From a bacterium (GTDB lineage Bacteria; SM23-31; JAUVVT01): a stretch of 5,984 nt of DNA. The position numbers and the translations under genes are program-made. Every line of letters starts with the position of its first letter. The first letter of the stretch is position 1. Under the pieces are notes generated by a model. That model ran no database searches, was not told the origin of the DNA, and saw only the letters and a program-made list of their open reading frames with translations. The stretch is taken from assembly GCA_030604505.1 (NCBI GenBank), contig JAUVVT010000139.1, forward strand, positions 1 to 5,984, in the 5' to 3' direction. Below are positions 1 to 5,076 of this stretch, piece after piece.

Positions 1-132
1 GGTGAGATAGGTTTTGTTATTGGCAAGAGCGGGAAGATTGATAATTCTATTAGAATTTTGTTAAGTGCTGTCTCGGCGCGAGCTGGTAAAGATTTATTCT
101 TGAAATTCTTGATTAAATATTTTATTATTTGA
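1..132 (+). CDS. khpA: KhpA-type KH-domain RNA-binding protein, C-terminal part (5' end outside the window)
   Basis: The first 43 codons are open to a TGA at 130-132 and are the end of a gene that starts before the window. The text E-I-G-F-V-I-G-K-S-G-K followed by S-I-R-I-L-L-S-A-V and A-G-K matches the second half of the small single KH domain of the KhpA (YlqC, UPF0109) family. It includes the RNA-contacting GxxG loop (G-K-S-G, residues 8-11 of the fragment, bases 22-33) and the following helix. KhpA is a cytoplasmic RNA-binding protein of about 75-80 residues that partners KhpB/Jag in several bacteria. Family members usually end soon after the last strand; this one carries a short extra hydrophobic tail (L-I-K-Y-F-I-I). 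khpA often sits between rpsP and rimM, but no rimM follows here. The family call rests on motif recognition of a fragment. Confidence 0.75.
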   Translation, partial: GEIGFVIGKSGKIDNSIRILLSAVSARAGKDLFLKFLIKYFII

Positions 133-202
133 TATTATAAGTTAGTTGTTAATTTTATATAAGGAAAAATTTTGCAGTGAGATTTAATCTATGTATTAAA
201 CT

Positions 203-208
203 TATAAT
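203..208 (+). promoter_or_regulatory. Possible -10 box for a short transcript
   Basis: A perfect TATAAT lies 71 bases after the khpA stop codon. No convincing -35 hexamer sits 16-18 bases upstream; the nearest TTG-type hexamer (172-177) is 25 bases away. In DNA this AT-rich a TATAAT by chance is common, so this is only a candidate. If real, transcription would begin near 214-216 and reach the terminator at 256-289. Confidence 0.2.
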
Positions 209-232
209 TAGGACAATTAAATAATGTTTTAG

Positions 233-253
233 CCTGTATAAAATAATATACGG
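233..253 (+). other. Small hairpin just upstream of the terminator
   Basis: GTATA (236-240) pairs with TATAC (247-251) around the loop AAATAA. C233 and C234 can add pairs with G253 and G252 if T235 is bulged. It stands two bases before the terminator stem, so the transcript end would carry two stacked hairpins. It may be part of the khpA 3' untranslated region or of an independent small RNA. Confidence 0.35.
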
Positions 254-255
254 AT

Positions 256-289
256 AAAAATACTCGGCAAGAGACCGAGTATTTTTTTT
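256..289 (+). terminator. Intrinsic terminator downstream of khpA
   Basis: A perfect 12-base-pair stem is formed by 256-267 (AAAAATACTCGG) and 275-286 (CCGAGTATTTTT), with the 7-base loop CAAGAGA. The 3' arm runs into a run of eight T (282-289). This is a classic rho-independent terminator for transcription coming from khpA, or from any small RNA started inside the gap. Confidence 0.88.
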
Positions 290-320
290 ATGAGAAAGAT
301 TAAATTAATATAAAAAATTT

Positions 321-344
321 TAAAAGGGGAAATATCCCCTTTTA
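321..344. terminator. Second perfect hairpin, probable bidirectional terminator
   Basis: TAAAAGGGGA (321-330) and TCCCCTTTTA (335-344) form a perfect 10-base-pair stem with the 4-base loop AATA. On the plus strand the downstream T-run is interrupted. On the minus strand the stem is followed by a better run (complement of the A-run at 312-317). It may reinforce the first terminator or block antisense transcription. No minus-strand gene is seen to its right that would need it. Confidence 0.5.
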
Positions 345-413
345 TAATTTTATTGCTTGGAGAAATTATAAGATATTTTTATGTTCATTTAATATATTTT
401 AAAAATATTAGGT

Positions 414-432
414 TTTGATTAAATTATATTTG
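414..432 (+). promoter_or_regulatory. Possible promoter immediately before the solenoid gene
   Basis: TATATTTG (425-432) fits the TAnnTTTG -7 element used by Bacteroidetes-type sigma factors. A TTTG stands at 414-417, closer than the usual -33 spacing. In AT-rich DNA the motif can arise by chance and the phylum is unknown. If used, transcription would start at or just after the first ATG (437). That would make the message leaderless or favour the internal start at 488. Confidence 0.2.
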
Positions 433-436
433 TGAA

Positions 437-2056
437 ATGGAAGAACTAAGTAGAAAAGAAAATCAAAGTGATGAACTCAAGGCAGAGATGCTGATTTTGA
501 ATTTTGACAAAGTTTATAAAATAGCTGCAGAGCATGGCATTTCAAAGAATAAGATTTCGAATACTGCTTCGATGGTTTACGAAGAATTGATAAAAAAAGA
601 GGAATTCAAAAATGCATATACCATTGCCAATGAATATTCTATGGATGAAAGCAAGTTGGATATTGCAGCGTCAAGAGAATTTCGAAAACTTATTGCTAAT
701 GGTCTCATTGATGATGCAATTGAGTGGGGTAAAAAGACAAAGAAGATAAAAGAATTTGAAATCAATAAGATAACTATAAGAGAATTTTTAAATTTATTGA
801 AGAAAAACAAACCCAGAAAAGCGCTTAAACTTATTGATAAATATAAAATCCCGACTTCGCAGGTAATGGATGATGCTATGTATTATTATAATAAATCATT
901 TAAGATTAATGATTTTTTGACTGCTGCAATTTTAGGTAAAAAGTTTAATTTTTCTGAAAAGAGGACTTATACCGCTGCTGTAAGAGTATTAAAAAAGGTT
1001 ATAGCATCAAAGGATGTTGAAAAAATAATATATATTAATAAGGAATTTGATATTTTTACTGACCAGGTGTTCGATGTTATTGACCCAAATGATTCAAGTA
1101 TTCTTTCAAGTGAGTTTGCAAATATAATAGAGGAATATCTTAATAAATATGATATTGATAAAGTAATTAACATATTCAGTCAGATAGATATATTGAGCGG
1201 GAAATATAAAAATCAATTTTTAGCCGATATGGTTGAATCTATATATCAAAAAATAGGTTTAAGCCATAATCGTTTGTTGAAGATGGAAATGAGAGAAAAA
1301 GCGACAATGTTAAAGGATGAATTCGACCTTATCGAAAAGGATGTTCCGTATGAGACCAAAAAGATTGTAATAGATGGAGCTCAAAATTTTCATAATTCGC
1401 TTTTAGATAATTATGATTATGAAGCAGCAAAATCAATAAAAGATGAATATAAATTGTTTGGTAAAAATGCAATCGAAAATAGTGTTGAAGTTTCGCTACA
1501 GGTTTCTTCTGATTATCTTGCAAAGACATTTATGAGAGGTGAATTTGACAGAAGTAATAGAGTCATAGAAGATTATGATATTCCGAAAGAAAAGGTTATA
1601 GAGATCGCAAAAAAGATTATATTAGGGAAACTTAATGCTGAAGGTTATAAAAATGCGGTAGAAATTTTAAAAAGGTTTAAAATTGACCCGGCTGAACCTG
1701 AATTTGAGGTTAATGCGCCAAATGTCTTTAAGGATATGTTGAATACGGAAAATTATGAAGCTGCCGCTGAAATTGGATTATTTTTTAATTTAGATAGAAA
1801 AGAGACATTAAGGGCTTCAGTAATTTCATGGAATAAGAAAATAAACAATAGTGATTTTGAAGAGGCATTTTTGCTTTATAAGAGACATAAAATCCCAAAT
1901 ACTGCAATAAAGAAAACTGCAGCCGAGGTCTACAAATCCTATTTAGAAAAGAATGATTTAAAGACTTGCAAAACTATTAGAAAACAATATAAATTGAGTA
2001 TTGGTGTTTTTGGATTAATTGTTGAATTTATTAAAAGAATTATTAAATATAAATAA
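437..2056 (+). CDS. Unrecognised all-helical repeat (TPR-like solenoid) protein
   Basis: I do not recognise this 539-residue protein as a named family. It has no signal peptide or membrane segment, is rich in Lys, Glu and Ile, and is expected to be cytoplasmic and fully helical. Nearly all of it is a degenerate repeat: acidic or Asn, then aromatic/aliphatic, two residues, Ala, two residues, Ile/Leu, three residues, Tyr/Phe/His, one residue, Ile/Leu, often Pro or Ser. Units begin near residues 22, 56, 90, 125, 159, 193, 239, 285, 327, 369, 403, 439, 473 and 507. The 34-residue period and the Ala/Tyr positions resemble TPR, with PPR as a looser alternative; the TPR Gly at position 8 is replaced by Tyr or other large residues. 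Such solenoids bind proteins or RNA; the partner is unknown. The first ATG lacks a ribosome site. ATG 488 (Met18) has AAGG five bases upstream and would start right at repeat 1. Confidence 0.85.
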   Translation: MEELSRKENQSDELKAEMLILNFDKVYKIAAEHGISKNKISNTASMVYEELIKKEEFKNAYTIANEYSMDESKLDIAASREFRKLIANGLIDDAIEWGKKTKKIKEFEINKITIREFLNLLKKNKPRKALKLIDKYKIPTSQVMDDAMYYYNKSFKINDFLTAAILGKKFNFSEKRTYTAAVRVLKKVIASKDVEKIIYINKEFDIFTDQVFDVIDPNDSSILSSEFANIIEEYLNKYDIDKVINIFSQIDILSGKYKNQFLADMVESIYQKIGLSHNRLLKMEMREKATMLKDEFDLIEKDVPYETKKIVIDGAQNFHNSLLDNYDYEAAKSIKDEYKLFGKNAIENSVEVSLQVSSDYLAKTFMRGEFDRSNRVIEDYDIPKEKVIEIAKKIILGKLNAEGYKNAVEILKRFKIDPAEPEFEVNAPNVFKDMLNTENYEAAAEIGLFFNLDRKETLRASVISWNKKINNSDFEEAFLLYKRHKIPNTAIKKTAAEVYKSYLEKNDLKTCKTIRKQYKLSIGVFGLIVEFIKRIIKYK

Positions 2057-2132
2057 TACTAAATCATAAAATATCACACCTGTAGTAAATCAATAATATT
2101 CCCAAATACTATAAAACTTACTATATTTGATA

Positions 2133-2152
2133 AAAAAAGCTTTGAGTTTTTT
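2133..2152 (+). terminator. Weak terminator-like hairpin after the solenoid gene
   Basis: Six A (2133-2138) pair with six T (2147-2152), and C2140 and T2141 pair with G2146 and A2145 if G2139 is bulged. This leaves a 3-base loop. The stem is almost all A-T and ends in its own T-run, so it is a poor terminator, but it is the best one visible in the 239-base gap before the symporter. Confidence 0.25.
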
Positions 2153-2284
2153 GGAAAAATTGTTAAATTATAAGATTAAATTTCAGAAAATTCCTAATCG
2201 TATTTTTGCTAAATTATTATATAACTGTTAAATACAACTATTATCTAATGTATTTCTGTTAGCGATTCTTGTGATAAAAGCGAT

Positions 2285-2290
2285 AGGAGA
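2285..2290 (+). promoter_or_regulatory. Ribosome binding site of the symporter gene
   Basis: AGGAGA stands five bases before the ATG at 2296. It is a near-ideal Shine-Dalgarno sequence and fixes the start of the symporter. Confidence 0.8.
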
Positions 2291-2295
2291 TATTT

Positions 2296-3969
2296 ATGCA
2301 GATAAGTTGGATTGACATTTCGATAATTCTTTTCTATTTCATATTTGTATTGTCTATTGGCTGGTATCTTAAAAAGTTTACCAAGACAGGTGAGGATTTT
2401 TTTCTTGCCGGGCGGGATTGTACCTCGTGGGTTTCCGGTCTTTCATTTCTTGCGGCTAATATGGGTGCGTTGGAACTTTTGGGGTGGTCGGCGAGTGCTT
2501 ATCAATATGGTATAATTGCTGCTCACTGGTATTGGATAGGTGCTATCCCCGCTATGCTTTTTTTGGGTATTTTTATGATGCCATTTTATCATGTGAGCAA
2601 AACACATTCTGTTCCCGGATTTTTGAAACTGAGATATAATGAGGCAACCCGACTTTTAAGTGCGATATCCTTTTCTGTTATGACTCTTCTGGCATCCGGG
2701 ATAAGTATGTATGCTATGGGGCTTGTTCTTGCAACTATGCTTGGATGGGATTTTAATACTTGTGTTTTGTTATCTGCCGGAACTGTTGCTATATATGTGG
2801 CGTTTGCGGGTCTCACTTCTGCTATATTCAACGAGATTATCCAATTTTTTTTGATATGGTGCGGTGCTTTATTAATTCCAGTAATCGGTATTATCGAGGT
2901 TGGGGGATGGGATAATCTTGTAACGATGGTTACACATCGTGTAGCAGAAATGGGGAAGAGCGGAGATTTCGTTCATCTGTGGTCATCTATGGGGAGTTAT
3001 TCTGATAATGCTATGGGGCTTCACTGGCTTGGTATAGTACTCGGTCTTGGGTGGGTTATATCGTTTGGTTACTGGACAACTGATTTTTTGGTGGTTCAGC
3101 GTGTACTTGCGGCAAAAGATTTACGCAGTGCAAAGATGGCACCCGTTATTGCTTCTTTTTTCAAAATGGCTATCCCATTTATTGTTATACTCCCTGGTTT
3201 GATAGGTATTGCTGTGCTTCCCGAGCTTAAGCCCGCTGATACCGGGGCATTCAGTTTGAATTCTTATAATGCTGTGCTTCCTTTATTGATGAAGCGGTAT
3301 TTTGCTCCCGGTCTTCTTGGTCTGGGGGTTACTGCTCTCATAGCGGGTTTTATGTCAGGGATGGCTGGAAATATAAGTGCATTTGCTACTGTATGGACTT
3401 ATGATATTTATAAATCGATAATTTATAAGAGCGGAACAGACCACAGCTATCTGAATATGGGCAGAATATGTACGGTTTTAGGGGTTATAATAAGTATTGG
3501 CACTGCTTATCTGGTAATGCAGTTTGCAAGCATTATGGACTATATGCAGGCTCTTTTTTCATTTTTTATTGCACCGCTTTTCGGCACCATTCTTTTAGGG
3601 ATGTTCTGGAGAGGTGCAACGAACTGGGGTGGTTTTTGGGGGCTTTTGGCGGGAACTTGTTCCTCAGTTTCTATGTTTCTGCTGTTGAAATTTAATCTTA
3701 TTGAGGGGAAATGGATTGTTTTTTCTAACGATGCAAGCGCAATGGCGCAGAATATGTGGCGTGCATGGTGGGCGTGGTGTATTGTTGTTATTGTAACCGT
3801 GGTAGTTTCAAAGCTTGGAAAACCAAAATCAGATGAGGAACTAAAAGGATTGGTTTATGGAATTACAGAAATTGAAAAAGAAAGTTCATATCCGTTATTA
3901 AAAAGACCAATGTTCTGGGCTGCGATATCTTTGGTGGCTTTCTTGATTTTGAATATAGTTTTCTTTTAG
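2296..3969 (+). CDS. Sodium:solute symporter family (SSS/SLC5) transporter
   Basis: This is a 557-residue inner-membrane protein with about 14 hydrophobic helices (first about 7-25, last about 540-556). It is a full-length secondary transporter of the LeuT fold that uses a sodium gradient to import a solute. Family marks are F-F-L-A-G-R (35-40), A-A-N-M-G-A (53-58) in the first core helix, Y-W then V-Q-R-V-L-A-A-K (259-274), K290, and the helix with F-M-S-G-M-A-G-N (352-359) ending in Y-D-I-Y (369-372). The text A-H-W-Y-W-I-G-A-I-P-A-M (76-87) marks a subfamily of uncharacterised symporters. Relative to Vibrio SGLT as I recall it, N55, K290 and Q418 fit the sugar-site Asn, Lys and Gln. The sugar-site Gln is E60, the Asn is D263, and one Na2 serine is G355. 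The substrate therefore cannot be stated. The gene stands alone with 239 and 233 bases of flanking non-coding DNA and is GC-richer than the solenoid gene. Confidence 0.9.
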   Translation: MQISWIDISIILFYFIFVLSIGWYLKKFTKTGEDFFLAGRDCTSWVSGLSFLAANMGALELLGWSASAYQYGIIAAHWYWIGAIPAMLFLGIFMMPFYHVSKTHSVPGFLKLRYNEATRLLSAISFSVMTLLASGISMYAMGLVLATMLGWDFNTCVLLSAGTVAIYVAFAGLTSAIFNEIIQFFLIWCGALLIPVIGIIEVGGWDNLVTMVTHRVAEMGKSGDFVHLWSSMGSYSDNAMGLHWLGIVLGLGWVISFGYWTTDFLVVQRVLAAKDLRSAKMAPVIASFFKMAIPFIVILPGLIGIAVLPELKPADTGAFSLNSYNAVLPLLMKRYFAPGLLGLGVTALIAGFMSGMAGNISAFATVWTYDIYKSIIYKSGTDHSYLNMGRICTVLGVIISIGTAYLVMQFASIMDYMQALFSFFIAPLFGTILLGMFWRGATNWGGFWGLLAGTCSSVSMFLLLKFNLIEGKWIVFSNDASAMAQNMWRAWWAWCIVVIVTVVVSKLGKPKSDEELKGLVYGITEIEKESSYPLLKRPMFWAAISLVAFLILNIVFF

Positions 3970-3978
3970 ATTGTGGGG

Positions 3979-3997
3979 ATTAATAAAATTAATTTTT
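3979..3997 (+). terminator. Weak AT-only hairpin after the symporter
   Basis: ATTAAT (3979-3984) and ATTAAT (3988-3993) form a self-complementary stem around the loop AAA, followed by four more T. With no G-C pair it is unstable. It is noted as the only terminator-like element between the symporter and the next gene. Confidence 0.25.
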
Positions 3998-4047
3998 ATA
4001 TAGTCTGAATTATTCGTAAATTGGGATTATTATTGTTCGGATATTGG

Positions 4048-4076
4048 TTGTTTGCTTTTAGCTATTAATTTAAAAT
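4048..4076 (+). promoter_or_regulatory. Candidate sigma-70-type promoter for the three-gene cluster
   Basis: TTGTTT (4048-4053) and TAAAAT (4071-4076) are separated by exactly 17 bases. The -10 matches the consensus at five of six positions and the -35 only at TTG. Transcription would begin near 4083, giving a leader of about 120 bases that carries both hairpins at 4103-4154 before the ATG at 4203. Confidence 0.35.
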
Positions 4077-4102
4077 TGGTTTTTTAAATTTGTTTATATA
4101 CA

Positions 4103-4154
4103 TTTCGCTTTTATCGGAGCTGAAACGAGGGCGAAGATGAAAAACACCTTCGCC
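4103..4154 (+). other. Two tandem hairpins in the leader of the three-gene cluster
   Basis: Hairpin 1 pairs 4103-4110 with 4117-4125 (TTTCGCTT against GAGCTGAAA, T4121 bulged, one G-U pair), loop TTATCG. Hairpin 2 pairs GGCGAAG (4130-4136) with CTTCGCC (4148-4154); inside it T4138-G4139 can pair with C4145-A4146 around a five-A loop. GCT (4119-4121) could alternatively pair with AGC (4155-4157) and enclose hairpin 2. The patch is clearly GC-richer than the DNA on both sides. It matches no riboswitch class I can name, and no clean T-run follows hairpin 2 directly. It may be a cis-regulatory RNA, a processed small RNA or a dispersed intergenic repeat. Confidence 0.45.
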
Positions 4155-4191
4155 AGCAGAAAGAATTTTTGACATTACTGGTGAAAAGGTA

Positions 4192-4197
4192 GGGAGG
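4192..4197 (+). promoter_or_regulatory. Ribosome binding site of the small membrane protein gene
   Basis: GGGAGG stands five bases before ATG 4203. This strong Shine-Dalgarno sequence supports translation of the short frame that follows. Confidence 0.75.
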
Positions 4198-4202
4198 ATT
4201 TT

Positions 4203-4409
4203 ATGATTCCTGTTTGGTTTTTTGTGGGTATTTTGCTTACAATATATGGATTGGTTATTTTTATTAGCGGAATTTACTGGTTCGTTAATCCAGTAAATAT
4301 AATTGTAGGTTATCTGCATGCTGGTATTTGGTGGGGGCTTCTTATGTTAATTTCCGGATTATATTTTATAGTAAAGAATTATCCCAGAAAAAAAAGAACA
4401 ACAAATTAA
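4203..4409 (+). CDS. Small two-helix membrane protein of unknown function
   Basis: This 68-residue protein has two hydrophobic segments (about 4-26 and 41-58), a short turn containing N-P (29-30), and a basic tail (P-R-K-K-R, 61-65). The tail suggests that both ends face the cytoplasm. The segment L-H-A-G-I-W-W-G (38-45), opening the second helix, is distinctive. I have an impression of similar short hypothetical proteins with H-A-x-x-W-W-G in other bacteria, but no function is known to me. The strong ribosome site and the membrane pattern support a real gene. It begins the trio: its stop is nine bases before the hydrolase ATG, so the two are probably co-transcribed and the hydrolase, which lacks its own ribosome site, may be translated by coupling. 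Confidence 0.75.
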   Translation: MIPVWFFVGILLTIYGLVIFISGIYWFVNPVNIIVGYLHAGIWWGLLMLISGLYFIVKNYPRKKRTTN

Positions 4410-4418
4410 TTTATATAT

Positions 4419-5042
4419 ATGAAATTAAATTCGGTAGTTGTCGGTCAATTTCAGACTAATTGTTATATAATCGGAAATAAAAAGACTTCCGGGGGAATAA
4501 TAATTGACCCTGGCGATGAAGCGGAGAATATATTAAAGATAGTAGATGAAAATAAATATATTATTGAAAATATACTTTTAACCCATGCCCATATTGACCA
4601 TATCGGCGCTTGTGGAAAAATCAAACAGTTAACTAATGCAAAGATATTTTTACACAAAGATGACTTACCCTTATACGAGAATCTGAAAAAGCAAGGCGAA
4701 CAATTTGGAATGGTATTTGATGATCCTCCCGAGATTGATAATTTTATAAAAGATGGAGATAGTATAAAATTTGAAGATTTAGCGATTGAGGTTATTCATA
4801 CTCCCGGACATTCACCAGGGAGTGTCTGTTTTAAAATTGGAGAAATACTTTTTTCCGGGGATACTCTGTTTAATTCAGGGATAGGCAGAACTGACCTTTG
4901 GGGAGGTTCAACAACTGAACTTTTAGAGTCAATTACTGAAAAATTGTTTGTTCTTGATGACGGTACTGCAGTATATCCGGGGCATGGACCAAAAACAACC
5001 ATTACACATGAAAAAATAAGTAATCCGTTTATAAATAGTTAA
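4419..5042 (+). CDS. Metallo-beta-lactamase-fold hydrolase, glyoxalase II-like (YcbL type)
   Basis: This 207-residue cytoplasmic enzyme has the full binuclear metal site of the glyoxalase II group. T-H-A-H-I-D-H (55-61) supplies H56, H58, D60 and H61; H131 is in T-P-G-H-S-P-G (128-134); D148 is in S-G-D-T-L-F (146-151); H189 is in P-G-H-G-P (187-191). The G-R-T-D stretch (156-159) is typical of the same group. The length fits the short YcbL-like type, which lacks the C-terminal glutathione-thioester domain of classical GloB. Thioester hydrolysis is likely, but the physiological substrate is not defined. An in-frame stop just upstream fixes the start at 4419. There is no Shine-Dalgarno sequence, only AT-rich DNA, which fits coupling to the preceding gene. 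The channel gene follows 34 bases later. Confidence 0.92.
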   Translation: MKLNSVVVGQFQTNCYIIGNKKTSGGIIIDPGDEAENILKIVDENKYIIENILLTHAHIDHIGACGKIKQLTNAKIFLHKDDLPLYENLKKQGEQFGMVFDDPPEIDNFIKDGDSIKFEDLAIEVIHTPGHSPGSVCFKIGEILFSGDTLFNSGIGRTDLWGGSTTELLESITEKLFVLDDGTAVYPGHGPKTTITHEKISNPFINS

Positions 5043-5076
5043 CTTTATTCTATCAATTTGTTTTTTATAATTAATT

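Larger units (their letters stand above)
133..436. other. Intergenic region between khpA and the solenoid gene
   Basis: This 304-base gap holds no convincing reading frame. From left to right it has a TATAAT box (203-208), a small hairpin (233-253), the strong terminator (256-289), a second hairpin (321-344) and a very AT-rich stretch of about 90 bases leading to the next gene. An AAGGA followed by a GTG at 177 opens only a 15-codon frame and is not called as a gene. Confidence 0.7.

Noticed and set aside
177..224. Short GTG-started frame of 15 codons after an AAGGA
   Set aside because: It is too short, has no recognisable content, and random matches to AAGGA are expected here.
269..280. Twelve-base match AAGAGACCGAGT between the terminator loop and 5806-5817 in the channel gene
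   Set aside because: One chance 12-mer repeat is expected in a window of this size, and the second copy is coding sequence with no hairpin.
577..1529. Minus-strand open frames opposite the solenoid gene
   Set aside because: They are hydrophobic translations expected opposite Lys/Glu-rich coding sequence, with no family resemblance.
2122..2208. Two further TAnnTTTG motifs (2122-2129 and 2201-2208) upstream of the symporter
   Set aside because: Neither has a TTTG at the expected -33 distance, and the motif is frequent by chance in AT-rich gaps. No convincing promoter could be fixed for the symporter.
3468..3695. Plus-strand open frame of 75 codons in another frame of the symporter
   Set aside because: It overlaps conserved transmembrane coding sequence and has no independent ribosome site or family resemblance.
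4065..4319. Minus-strand open frame of 84 codons across the leader and the start of the small membrane gene
   Set aside because: It lies antisense to the well-supported ATG and ribosome site at 4203 and has no family resemblance. Its odd G-E-G-V-F-H-L-R-P-R-F stretch is simply the complement of the double hairpin.
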